A DNA stretch of 37,711 nt from an uncultured bacterium (lineage in GTDB: Bacteria > Verrucomicrobiota > Kiritimatiellia > RFP12 > UBA1067), in NCBI GenBank assembly GCA_902799385.1, contig CADCAK010000026.1, forward strand, positions 1 through 37,711. Direction: 5' to 3'. The notes beneath the pieces were generated by a model. The model saw nothing but the letters and a program-made list of their open reading frames with translations. It had not been told where the DNA came from and made no database searches. Numbering within the stretch: position 1 is the stretch's first letter; every line of letters begins with the position of its first letter. Positions 8,296-15,620 of this stretch are shown in pieces. The position numbers were made by a program, and so were the translations under genes.

Positions 8296-9654
8296 TCAGA
8301 AACCGAGGTCTTCCGGCAGGCAGATCGGCGCCAGCGCGCCCCAGCCGCAGAAGTCCTTGCCGGACTTGATCTTCGGATGGTCGCACTGCATCGAGGAAAG
8401 GTTCTCCCAGATCGTGCCCGTGGCCTTCCAAAGCTCGAAGGTCGCGTTGTAGTAACGCCGTCCAAGCTCCTTAGCCTCCTTCTCGAAACCGAGCGTCAGC
8501 AGTCCGCGAATCGCAATATACGCCGTCGGCGGCCATACCTGCCCGCACCAGTACCTCCCTTCGCTGTCGAAGTCGGGATCGCACGCCGCGAGCGCCGGGA
8601 ACGGAACGGGCGTGCCGAAGATCTTCGGATCCTTGAACGCCTTCACCATCCGCTTCGCGCGTTCGGGCGTCGGGATCTTCGCGACCATGACCCAGAACGA
8701 TCCGCCGTGGTAACGAGGGATTATGCCGCCTTCCCAGCGGTCGAAGTAGTATCCGCGGTCCTCGTCCCAGCAGAGCTCGTTGACCGCCTTCGCGATCTCC
8801 GCGTGCTCTGCGCGCCATGCAGCCGCATCGACCTTCTTGCCGATCTCGTCCGCGATTGACGCGAGGTTAAGGCAGTCGAAGGCCATCTGGGCCGTTATGT
8901 CTATCCATCCCATCTGGCGGTTCCACGAACTGTCGGCCGCGCGGTGCTCGAGCCAGTACTTCCTGAATCTGTCAAGGGAGGGAAGCATGAGCCCCGGGCC
9001 AAACTTCGTCTCGTCAAACAGGATTCCGCCCTTTCGCTTGTCCTCGGCGGACATTCCGTAGGGAGAACGCACGATGTCGTCCATGCCGCATCCGAGCTGG
9101 TCGCCGAAGTAGAGCCCGTCCGCGCGGCGGTAGCGACGCTTAACGGACTCGTGGAACTTCACGAGCTTCGGGTACACCCTCGCGAGCCTCGCCTTGTCCG
9201 AGGCGCCGTTTCTGTACACCTCGATCTCGCCCCATGAGATGATCGGCGGATTGAGTGCAATCGGATGGTCGGGATTCCAGCAGTAGATTCCGCGCGAGGA
9301 ATACTCGCGCGCGATGAACCCGTCCTCGAGCTGGAGCATGTAGAAGTTGTCGAGGCTGGAGAGGACGGGATACTTTCGCTCCTTGACGCGCGAAGCCCAG
9401 ACGGCCTGGAACGTGGAGTCCCACATGAAGAACCCGCCGAAATCGCCTCCGGACGAAAGGCGCCTTCCGAGGCCTTCTATCGGATTCTCCTTCGCAAGCG
9501 CGTCGTCGACCTCCTTCAGCTTGAAATCAGCGATCTTTACAGTCGCCTCGCGGTACGCCCTGACATTCTCGGGATTCGCCGCGTAGTCCTCTTTCGGAGC
9601 GGCCGCATGCACGTTGAATGCGGCGGCGACAGCAGCAACCATCAGTTTTTTCAT
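8296..9654 (-). CDS. Secreted six-hairpin glycosidase (GH63/GH37 trehalase-like)
   Basis: 452 residues, and the only clear gene on the minus strand. It starts at ATG 9654 after AGAGGA with a 7-base spacing. The N-terminus MKKLMVAAVAAAFNVHAAA is a signal peptide. The catalytic domain shows GGFFMWDSTFQAVWASR near residues 70-90, YYFDRW in the middle, and GRYWCGQVWPPTAYIAIRGL followed by ATGTIWEN near the C-terminus. This is the order in GH63 and GH37 (alpha/alpha)6 enzymes, where a WDS/WDF acidic residue and a late E/D act in hydrolysis. It resembles bacterial mannosylglycerate/mannosyl-oligosaccharide glucosidase-like proteins more than true trehalases. The exact substrate is unknown. It adds to the glycosidase set of this region. 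Confidence 0.8.
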   Translation of the reverse strand: MKKLMVAAVAAAFNVHAAAPKEDYAANPENVRAYREATVKIADFKLKEVDDALAKENPIEGLGRRLSSGGDFGGFFMWDSTFQAVWASRVKERKYPVLSSLDNFYMLQLEDGFIAREYSSRGIYCWNPDHPIALNPPIISWGEIEVYRNGASDKARLARVYPKLVKFHESVKRRYRRADGLYFGDQLGCGMDDIVRSPYGMSAEDKRKGGILFDETKFGPGLMLPSLDRFRKYWLEHRAADSSWNRQMGWIDITAQMAFDCLNLASIADEIGKKVDAAAWRAEHAEIAKAVNELCWDEDRGYYFDRWEGGIIPRYHGGSFWVMVAKIPTPERAKRMVKAFKDPKIFGTPVPFPALAACDPDFDSEGRYWCGQVWPPTAYIAIRGLLTLGFEKEAKELGRRYYNATFELWKATGTIWENLSSMQCDHPKIKSGKDFCGWGALAPICLPEDLGF

Positions 9655-9706
9655 TACGATTTCCTCTAGTTAGATTTGTCTGTCTCCATATGGAAATAAC
9701 GCCAAT

Positions 9707-9720
9707 ATTCTACCAAAAAT
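9707..9720 (-). promoter_or_regulatory. Extended -10 promoter of the GH63-like gene
   Basis: Read on the minus strand this is ATTTTTGGTAGAAT: an A/T run, TGG, then TAGAAT (complement of 9707-9712), about 52 bases before the start codon. It belongs to the window's recurrent extended -10 class. Confidence 0.65.
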
Positions 9721-9824
9721 CGCCGAAATTATCACCTGCGCAGCACCCTCGGTTTGCAAGCCAGAGGCCGAAGAAACGGTCGTAGTCGCGTAAGTCTGTC
9801 TCCGCGCACACTCACAGAGAACTT

Positions 9825-9841
9825 GGCGCGGCAAATGCGCC
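9825..9841 (+). repeat. Dispersed 17-bp hairpin repeat, copy 1
   Basis: GGCGCGGCAAATGCGCC forms a 5-bp GC stem plus one wobble pair around a GCAAA loop. The identical 17-mer occurs twice more, inside the 3' end of folK (27819-27835 and 27858-27874), 18 kb away. This copy lies in the 255-bp gap between the GH63-like gene and the etfB scar. Confidence 0.7.
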
Positions 9842-9909
9842 GTGGTGACTTGCCTTGCCGTGGCTGGCGGGCGGGTCGCGAATGGCTTCGGCGCACGGGC
9901 ATACCAGCG

Positions 9910-10131
9910 ATGAAAATACTAGTCTGCATAAAACAGGTGCCGGGCACGACGCAGGTCGAGATCGACGAGACCACCGGAACGCTCAAGCGCGACGGGGTGC
10001 CGGCAAAGATGAATCCGTTCGACCTCTATGCGCTGGAGACGCTTTCGCCAGAGGTCCGCGCGCTGATGCGCGGCATCAAGGCGGCGTTCGACCCGAAGAA
10101 CATCCTCAATCCCGGCAAGGTAGTGGCCTGA
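9910..10131 (+). pseudogene. EtfB N-terminus fused to GlcD/LctD C-terminus: deletion scar of an Etf-linked FAD oxidase operon
   Basis: From ATG 9910 an intact 73-codon frame begins [19 protein letters not shown] and runs through [11 protein letters not shown]. That is the conserved first ~45 residues of electron-transfer flavoprotein beta. It switches at about base 10042 to [17 protein letters not shown] and ILNPGK, the conserved C-terminal tail of FAD-linked oxidases of the GlcD/LctD family. In many anaerobes etfB, etfA and lctD/glcD lie in that order in one operon forming an Etf-lactate or glycolate dehydrogenase complex (family knowledge). The simplest reading is an in-frame deletion of more than 2 kb from etfB to the end of the oxidase gene. 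The peptide lacks every flavin site and has no visible Shine-Dalgarno, so function is unlikely. A misassembly is the alternative. Confidence 0.75.
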
Positions 10132-10186
10132 GGCATTGGACTGAAGTAGCCGTGTCAGATTTCCCCCTTTGCGGCGAGTATATGGC

Positions 10187-12340
10187 GTGAAGAGGAAAAT
10201 CGTTGTTCTTGCCCGCATCATCGCCGCGCTCGCGGCGGTGTTCCTCGCCGCGTCGTGGTTCTTCATCGACTGGAACGACGAAGGTGCGGACGAATATCCC
10301 GGCGGCACGATACTGCGCGACTCGTCGGGCAGGGTGCTGCGCGTGACGCTCGGCCCGGGCGACGTGGACTGCCGCCCGTCATATGTCGCCACCCCCGACG
10401 ACTGGATTGTGAAGGCGCTCGTCGCCGCCGAGGACGGCACGTTCTGGTCGCATTGCGGCGTGAGGCCCATGAGCGTTCTCCGCGCGACATGGCAGAATGT
10501 CTGCTGCAGGCGGCGCATATCTGGCGCATCGACGATCACGATGCAGACGGTGCGGCTGCTCAGGCCACATCCAAAGAGCCTCTGGTGGAAGTGGAAGGAG
10601 GCGGTCAAGGCCGTCAAGATGGAACGCGCGAAGTCGAAGGAGTGGATTCTCTCGCAGTACCTCAACCGCGCGCCCTTCGGATCGAACTACATAGGCATCG
10701 AGGCGGCTTCGCAGGGCTGGTTCGGCAAGGGCGCGAAGGAACTCGGACTTGGCGAGGCGGCGATGCTCGCCGGGATGGTGCAGGCGCCCACGAGGTTCCG
10801 TCCCGACAGGTGGGGCAGCCCCGAGCGCCGCGAGCGCGCGTTCAAGCGGCGCGACTATGTGCTTGAGAGGATGCGGGCGCTTGGGTACATAACCGACGGG
10901 CAGCTTGAGGGTGCGCGTTCGGTCGAGCCGGAGGTCCGCCGTTCGCCGAGGCCGTTCCTCGCGCCGCACTTCTGCGACTGGTACGTTTCGGAGCACGGGC
11001 TTTGCGAAGGGCGCGGCGGGGCGGACGTGACGACGGCGCTCGACGCCGACATCCAGCTTTTGTGCGAGCACGCGGCTTCGGCTGCGGCCGAGAAGGGCGG
11101 CTTTTCGGCTGCCGTCGTAGTGATGAAGGCGGCGACGGGCGACGTCGTGGCGATGGCCGCGAGCGGCGACTATTTCGACGGCAGGGACGGGCAGGTCAAC
11201 ACCGCGACTTCGCCCCGTCCGGCGGGCTCTACCCTTAAGCCGTTCCTCGTCGCGCTTGCGATGGAGCGGGGGCTCGCGACTCCTGAGCGGCGCCTTGCCG
11301 ACTCGCCAGTCTCGTTCAAGGGCTACAGGCCCGCGAACTTCGACGGCAGGTATCGCGGCCTCGTCACCGTGCGCGACGCGCTCGTCCTTTCCCTCAACGT
11401 CCCGTTTGTCAGGCTGCTCGACGAAGTCGGCGTCGAGTCGTTCGCCGAGGGACTTCGCTCGCTCGGCTTCGGGCGAATCCCCGAAGACACCTCGTCGCTC
11501 GGCCTTGGAATGGCCATTGGGAACGTGGAAGTGTCGCTCCTTGAGCTTGTCCGCGCATACGGCGTTCTCGCGCGCGGCGGCGACGGGCTGTTCGCCCCGG
11601 CATGCGCCTACCTCGTCTCCGACATGCTCTCCGGCGACGAGCGCTCGCATGCGGCGCTCGGGCATGTCGCAGACGTCGCCGCGCCCCGGTTCGCGTGGAA
11701 GACCGGCACGTCGAGCGCCTACCGCGACGCATGGACGGTCGCGTGGAACCCGGAGTACGTCGTCGGCGTCTGGTGCGGGCACAAGACAGGCGGTTTCGGC
11801 GACAGGAGCGTCGTTGGTGCGAAGGCCGCCGCGCCCGTGGCGTGGAGCGTCATGCGCCAGCTCTATCCGGGCGGAACGGGTCCATGGTTTGAAGAGCCCG
11901 ACGGCGTGGTCAAGTGCGTCGTCTGCAAAAAAACTGGGCTTCCCGCCTCACCCGACTGCCCCGAGACGGAGGAGGGAAGGGCGGTAAGGGGCCGTAGCTC
12001 GCCTCGCCTTTGCAATGTCCATCGGCGCGGGCCAGATGGAAAGCCGATTGTGGAGAGCCGACCTGCCCTCGCTCTTGTGAAGCCCGAGGACGGTGCGCTG
12101 TTCCATCTCGTCGCCGGTTCGCTTGAGCAGCGCATAGTCTGCCAGGTCGGCGAAGTGCCGCCCGATGTTCGCCTTTGGTGGTTCATTGACGGCACCCCCG
12201 CAGGCGAAACGTCGGGGCGCGGCGCATTTGCAGCAGAGATGTCCTTGGGCAAGCACGTCATAACCTGCGCCACCGAGTCTGGCGACGCAGCCTCGGTCAC
12301 CGTCACCGTTGTCGCCGAGAGGCCCCCGTCTGACGATTGA
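10187..12340 (+). CDS. pbpC: Penicillin-binding protein 1C (bifunctional transglycosylase/transpeptidase)
   Basis: 717 residues from GTG 10187, chosen because it gives a short basic N-terminus (MKRKIVV) followed by one transmembrane anchor; TTG 10169 is the alternative. The GT51 domain has the catalytic E82 in AEDGTFWSHCGV, then GASTITMQTVRL and GKGAKELGLGEAAMLAGM. The transpeptidase domain has S348-T-L-K351, SLNVPFVR (SxN-type motif) and K505-T-G-T-S-S. The tail has CVVCKKTGLPASPDC and a final beta domain (LVKPEDGALFHL..., LWWFIDG), which are hallmarks of the PBP1C family (BiPBP_C). It builds peptidoglycan strands at the inner membrane. The gene stands alone between the etfB scar and the feo operon. 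No convincing promoter was found. Confidence 0.92.
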   Translation: MKRKIVVLARIIAALAAVFLAASWFFIDWNDEGADEYPGGTILRDSSGRVLRVTLGPGDVDCRPSYVATPDDWIVKALVAAEDGTFWSHCGVRPMSVLRATWQNVCCRRRISGASTITMQTVRLLRPHPKSLWWKWKEAVKAVKMERAKSKEWILSQYLNRAPFGSNYIGIEAASQGWFGKGAKELGLGEAAMLAGMVQAPTRFRPDRWGSPERRERAFKRRDYVLERMRALGYITDGQLEGARSVEPEVRRSPRPFLAPHFCDWYVSEHGLCEGRGGADVTTALDADIQLLCEHAASAAAEKGGFSAAVVVMKAATGDVVAMAASGDYFDGRDGQVNTATSPRPAGSTLKPFLVALAMERGLATPERRLADSPVSFKGYRPANFDGRYRGLVTVRDALVLSLNVPFVRLLDEVGVESFAEGLRSLGFGRIPEDTSSLGLGMAIGNVEVSLLELVRAYGVLARGGDGLFAPACAYLVSDMLSGDERSHAALGHVADVAAPRFAWKTGTSSAYRDAWTVAWNPEYVVGVWCGHKTGGFGDRSVVGAKAAAPVAWSVMRQLYPGGTGPWFEEPDGVVKCVVCKKTGLPASPDCPETEEGRAVRGRSSPRLCNVHRRGPDGKPIVESRPALALVKPEDGALFHLVAGSLEQRIVCQVGEVPPDVRLWWFIDGTPAGETSGRGAFAAEMSLGKHVITCATESGDAASVTVTVVAERPPSDD

Positions 12341-12381
12341 ATAGCCGCTTTTGTAGGCCAGAATTATTTTCGCCCGCACTG

Positions 12382-12411
12382 TTGACACCGTCGAGTTAGA
12401 TTTGGTAAACT
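12382..12411 (+). promoter_or_regulatory. Promoter of the feo operon
   Basis: TTGACA (12382-12387), an 18-base spacer and TAAACT (12406-12411), extended by TGG (12403-12405). A perfect palindrome begins 9 bases after the -10 box, at the predicted transcription start. Confidence 0.65.
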
Positions 12412-12419
12412 ATGCGTCA

Positions 12420-12434
12420 TCTAACAAAGTTAGA
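12420..12434 (+). promoter_or_regulatory. Perfect palindrome, candidate metal-regulator operator of feo
   Basis: TCTAACAAAGTTAGA is a perfect 6+3+6 inverted repeat at the predicted transcription start and just before the feoA Shine-Dalgarno. A further half-site, GTTAGAT (12395-12401), lies between the -35 and -10 boxes. Ferrous-iron operons are usually repressed by Fur- or DtxR-type proteins. This site matches neither consensus well, so the regulator is open. Confidence 0.5.
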
Positions 12435-12444
12435 AGGAGTGAAG

Positions 12445-12663
12445 ATGCCGTTGGCAATGGTAAAGGTTGGCGATAAGGTTCGCGTTCTGCGCGTCTCTGG
12501 CTCGGAGACGGCGAAGAAGCATCTTGGCGCGCTTGGGTTTGTCCCCGGTGCGCTCGTCACCGTGATGACCGCTACTGGCGACAACCAGATCGTGGCGATT
12601 CACGACAGCCGCATCGCCGTAAACGGCGACGTCTCGCGGCATGTGTTCATCGAGCCGCTGTGA
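12445..12663 (+). CDS. feoA: FeoA domain protein (first copy)
   Basis: 72 residues. Start ATG 12445 follows AAGGAG (12434-12439) with 5-base spacing; the upstream in-frame ATG 12412 abuts the -10 box and is not credible. It is a small SH3-like beta-barrel: KVGDKVRVLRVSG, a helix with KKHLGALGFVPGALVTV, then IVAIHDSRIAVNGDVS. This is the FeoA pattern (lGl.pG..v.v). FeoA proteins act in the cytoplasm with FeoB during Fe(II) uptake. It is the first gene of the operon and is followed 19 bases later by a second FeoA. Confidence 0.9.
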   Translation: MPLAMVKVGDKVRVLRVSGSETAKKHLGALGFVPGALVTVMTATGDNQIVAIHDSRIAVNGDVSRHVFIEPL

Positions 12664-12682
12664 ATTTTAGAAAGGGATGAAT

Positions 12683-12901
12683 ATGACACTGAACGAACTC
12701 AAGATTGGCGAAACCGCGAAGGTCGTGCGACTCAACGGGGAGGGCGCGGTCAAGCGCCGCATCATGGACATGGGGCTCACGAAGGGCACCGAGGTGACCG
12801 TCCGCAAGGTCGCGCCGCTCGGCGACCCGATCGAGCTCACGGTACGCGGCTACGAGCTTTCGATCCGCAAGGACGAGGCGGCCAAGGTCGAAGTCGGCTG
12901 A
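12683..12901 (+). CDS. feoA: FeoA domain protein (second copy)
   Basis: 72 residues from ATG 12683, with AAAGGG six bases before it; ATG 12677 would leave no room for a ribosome site. MTLNELKIGETAKVVRLNG, then RRIMDMGLTKGTEVTV, then APLGDPIELTVRGYELSIR is the canonical FeoA sequence and closer to consensus than the first copy. Two FeoA genes before feoB is a known arrangement in anaerobes. The two copies are clearly diverged and may have different jobs, for example binding different parts of FeoB (inference). Confidence 0.93.
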   Translation: MTLNELKIGETAKVVRLNGEGAVKRRIMDMGLTKGTEVTVRKVAPLGDPIELTVRGYELSIRKDEAAKVEVG

Positions 12902-12943
12902 GGTGCCGCCGCAACTGAATTTTTTTTGGAGAAGAGGTTAGTT

Positions 12944-15370
12944 ATGGCTAATATCAAGATCGCCCTTGCGGGCAACCCTAACAGCGGCAAGACGACGCTG
13001 TTCAACGCGCTCACCGGTTCCGACCAATACGTCGGCAACTGGCCTGGCGTCACGGTCGAGAAGAAGGACGGCGTGCTGAAGGGAAGAAAGGACGTCGTCA
13101 TCCAGGACCTTCCGGGCATCTACTCGCTTTCGCCTTATTCCCTTGAGGAGAAGGTTTCGAGGAAGTTCCTCGTCGAGGAGAACCCCGACGCGATCCTCAA
13201 CATCGTAGACGGCACGAACATCGAGCGCAATCTGTACCTTTCGACGCAGCTTGCGGAGCTTGGCATTCCGATGGTGATGGCCGTCAACATGATGGACGTC
13301 GTGAAGAGGAACGGCGACAAGATTGACTTCGGCAAGATCGCGAAGGCGCTTCGCTGCGAGGTGGTCGGCATATCGGCCTTGAAGAACGAGGGTGGGCTTG
13401 AGGCCGCCGAGAAGACTGTCGATATGGCGCGGAGCGCGGAGCATGATGCGGAGAGCGGGAACCGGAAGGTCGCCGAAGTGCCGCATGTATTCTCCGGCTC
13501 CGTCGAACACGCGATAGCGCACATCGAGGAGTCCATACAGGGCAAGGTGCCGAAGCGCGCCATACGCTGGTATGCAATCAAGATCTTCGAGCGCGACCGC
13601 GACGTGATCAAAGACCTTGACATCGGCGTCGGGCTAATGAAGCACCTTGAGGAGCACATCCGCGACTGCGAGAAGGAGCTTGATGACGACGCGGAGTCGA
13701 TCATCACCAATCAGCGCTACGACTTCATCAAGAGTCTGATGGACAAGTCGCTCACGAAGAACGAAAAGCGCAGGAACAAGGCGACGCTTTCGGACAGGAT
13801 CGACAAGGTGGTCACGAACAGGTGGCTCGCGATTCCGATATTCGTCCTTGCAATTAGCCTGATGGGATGGCTCGCTGTCGTTCCCGGCGGAGACGTCACT
13901 GACTGGGCGAACGACGGCTTCCTCGGCGACGGCTGGCATATCCCGTTCACGACGCACGAAGTGGACGGAAATGACTGGGAGACCGCCCAGGCGGACTTCG
14001 CGAAGGCCGAGGCAACTGTCGCCGCTTGGGAGGCCGGCGAGAAGAAGGCGTCCATCGAGGACGAGGAGACGGGCGAGATTGCCGAGGAGTGGGACATCGA
14101 CGAGGCTGCGTACAATGCCGCGAAGAAGGCAAAGGAGCCAGATCCAAGGCAGTTCGGTGTGTGGGTGCCCGGCATAGGAGCCATGATAGGCGCGGGACTG
14201 GAAAAGCTCGGTGTCAGCGAAACCGTCTCTTCGCTCGTAAAAGACGGCGCGTGGGGCGGCGTTTCCACGGTCCTCGGGTTCGTGCCGGTAATCGTCCTCG
14301 TGTTCCTATTCCTCGCGTTCCTCGAAGACTGCGGGTATATGGCCCGCGTCGCGTTCGTGATGGACCGCATCTGCCGCAAGTTCGGCCTTTCCGGCAAGTC
14401 GTTCATTCCGATGATCGTCGGCATGGGATGCGGAGTTCCCGCCGTGATGGCGGCGCGGACGATCGAGAACAAGCGCGACCAGCGCATGACGATTATTCTC
14501 TCTACTTTCATCCCCTGCGGCGCGAAGCTTGCGATAATAACGATGTTCTCCGTGCTGTTCTTCAGAAGCCAGTGGTGGGTGTTCCCCCTGATGTACTTCA
14601 TCGGAATCGCGATCATAGTCTTCGGCGGAATCGCGCTCAAGAAGTCGAAGGCGTTCGCGGGCGAGCCCGCGCCGTTCGTGATGGAGCTGCCGGCATATCA
14701 CATGCCGACCTTGTCCGGAGTCTGGCGTCACACGTGGATTCGGACGAAGGGGTATATCCTCAAGGCCGGACTAATCATCTTTCCCGCATGCGTGTTCCTT
14801 TGGTTCGTCATGCACTTCAACTGGTCGCTGACGCTTCTCTCGGACGAACAGCTCGACCAGTCGATCCTTCATGACGTCGGCAGCTGGCTCGCATGGCTCC
14901 TCAAGCCGCTCGGCTTCGGCAGCTGGCAGGGCGCGGCAGCGGCGGTGTCAGCCGAGATTGCAAAGGAACAGGCGACTGCGACCTTGAAGATTGTGTCCAT
15001 CGGCATGGAGGGCGCGACTGGCGGAGCACGTGTGCAGAACCTGTTTGCGTCCATGAGCGACTTCCCGAAACTCGCGGCGCTTTCGTTCATGGTCTTCAAC
15101 CTGTTCATCCCCCCGTGCATGGTGGCGATCGCCGTGACGTTCCGCGAGATGGGCTCGAAGGCGTGGGGCTGGATTGCGGTCGGCTTCCAGCTGTTCGTCG
15201 GCTACGCGATCGCGATGTCGATCTACCAGCTCGGCATGCTCGCGATGGGATGCGGCTTCGGCTTCTGGACTGCGGCCGCGATCATCGTCGACCTCTTCTG
15301 CCTGTGGGCGGTGTTCAGGCCGGGAAAAAAGTTTAAAGTTGTAAGTTGTAAGTTGAAGGGGGAAAGTTGA
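12944..15370 (+). CDS. feoB: Ferrous iron transport protein B, with enlarged periplasmic loop
   Basis: 808 residues. ATG 12944 follows AGAGG with 6-base spacing, after a run of eight T's. The cytoplasmic G domain has G1 GNPNSGKTT (10-18), G3 DLPG and G4 NMMD; a helical GDI-like region follows to about residue 290. The membrane part has the two Gate regions (FLAFLEDCGYMARVAFVMD with MGCGVPAVMAARTI, and the later NLFIPPCMVAIA) with the Cys residues usual in FeoB. Between the first and second membrane segments (residues ~315-407) there is a long charged insert rich in Glu, Lys and Ala, absent from typical FeoB. The C-terminus ends in KKFKVVSCKLKGES, encoded partly by 7-bp repeats. It imports Fe(II) across the inner membrane. 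Confidence 0.95.
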   Translation: MANIKIALAGNPNSGKTTLFNALTGSDQYVGNWPGVTVEKKDGVLKGRKDVVIQDLPGIYSLSPYSLEEKVSRKFLVEENPDAILNIVDGTNIERNLYLSTQLAELGIPMVMAVNMMDVVKRNGDKIDFGKIAKALRCEVVGISALKNEGGLEAAEKTVDMARSAEHDAESGNRKVAEVPHVFSGSVEHAIAHIEESIQGKVPKRAIRWYAIKIFERDRDVIKDLDIGVGLMKHLEEHIRDCEKELDDDAESIITNQRYDFIKSLMDKSLTKNEKRRNKATLSDRIDKVVTNRWLAIPIFVLAISLMGWLAVVPGGDVTDWANDGFLGDGWHIPFTTHEVDGNDWETAQADFAKAEATVAAWEAGEKKASIEDEETGEIAEEWDIDEAAYNAAKKAKEPDPRQFGVWVPGIGAMIGAGLEKLGVSETVSSLVKDGAWGGVSTVLGFVPVIVLVFLFLAFLEDCGYMARVAFVMDRICRKFGLSGKSFIPMIVGMGCGVPAVMAARTIENKRDQRMTIILSTFIPCGAKLAIITMFSVLFFRSQWWVFPLMYFIGIAIIVFGGIALKKSKAFAGEPAPFVMELPAYHMPTLSGVWRHTWIRTKGYILKAGLIIFPACVFLWFVMHFNWSLTLLSDEQLDQSILHDVGSWLAWLLKPLGFGSWQGAAAAVSAEIAKEQATATLKIVSIGMEGATGGARVQNLFASMSDFPKLAALSFMVFNLFIPPCMVAIAVTFREMGSKAWGWIAVGFQLFVGYAIAMSIYQLGMLAMGCGFGFWTAAAIIVDLFCLWAVFRPGKKFKVVSCKLKGES
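15336..15356 (+). repeat. 7-bp tandem repeat at the 3' end of feoB
   Basis: AAGTTGT, AAGTTGT and AAGTTGA follow directly, with a further AAAGTTGA at 15363-15370. They encode the last residues of FeoB, and the feoB stop codon lies in the last unit. The array may have been created by slippage or carried in as a small dispersed repeat. Confidence 0.6.
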
Positions 15371-15371
15371 G

Positions 15372-15533
15372 ATGAATGCTTCTTCTTATGTTGTCCTCGC
15401 CGTTGTCGGAATCTTCTTCGCGCTCGCCCTCTGGCGGGTCGCGAAGAAGGGCGCGCCCTGCGAATGCGGCGGTTCGCGCAAGGCCTGCTCGCGCAAAGGC
15501 GGCCACTCCTGCTGCGACTGCTGCGGAGAGTGA
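15372..15533 (+). CDS. FeoB-associated Cys-rich membrane protein
   Basis: 53 residues starting one base after the feoB stop codon, so translationally linked to it. The sequence is MNASSYVVLAVVGIFFALAL, then WRVAKKG, then a cytoplasmic Cys cluster CECGGSRKAC and HSCCDCCGE. One N-terminal membrane helix followed by a short Cys-rich tail is the layout of the FeoB-associated family (Pfam FeoB_associated). Its role is not established; metal binding or delivery of Fe(II) at the FeoB exit is plausible. The eight cysteines could bind iron or an Fe-S cluster (inference). Confidence 0.85.
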   Translation: MNASSYVVLAVVGIFFALALWRVAKKGAPCECGGSRKACSRKGGHSCCDCCGE

Positions 15534-15620
15534 TTTGCCCAATCCTGTAAATCCCGTCTAAAACAGGCGTGAACGTATAGATCAATTCAGAAACCAACCC
15601 AGTACAAGAAAGGAAAAACA

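Noticed and set aside
8182-8859. + strand frame over the 3' half of the minus-strand glycosidase
   Set aside because: It is a shadow frame. The minus-strand gene has a signal peptide, an SD, a promoter and complete glycosidase motifs.
8296-9654. Trehalase
   Set aside because: It shares the six-hairpin fold, but I do not see the full trehalase signatures, so only a GH63/GH37-like call is justified.
9722-9909. A further gene or CRISPR-like array between the GH63-like gene and the etfB scar
   Set aside because: No regular spacing of repeats and no coding pattern were found; only the single 17-bp hairpin repeat stands out.
12920-12927. Run of eight T's before feoB as a terminator
   Set aside because: No GC-rich hairpin precedes it, and it lies inside an operon directly before the feoB ribosome site.
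14026-14874. 282-codon + strand frame within feoB
   Set aside because: It is an alternative frame of the FeoB membrane domain, with Arg-rich content, and the FeoB frame is continuous and conserved.
15544-15567. Terminator after the feo operon (CCTGT...ACAGG)
   Set aside because: There are only five base pairs around a 14-base loop and no T-run.
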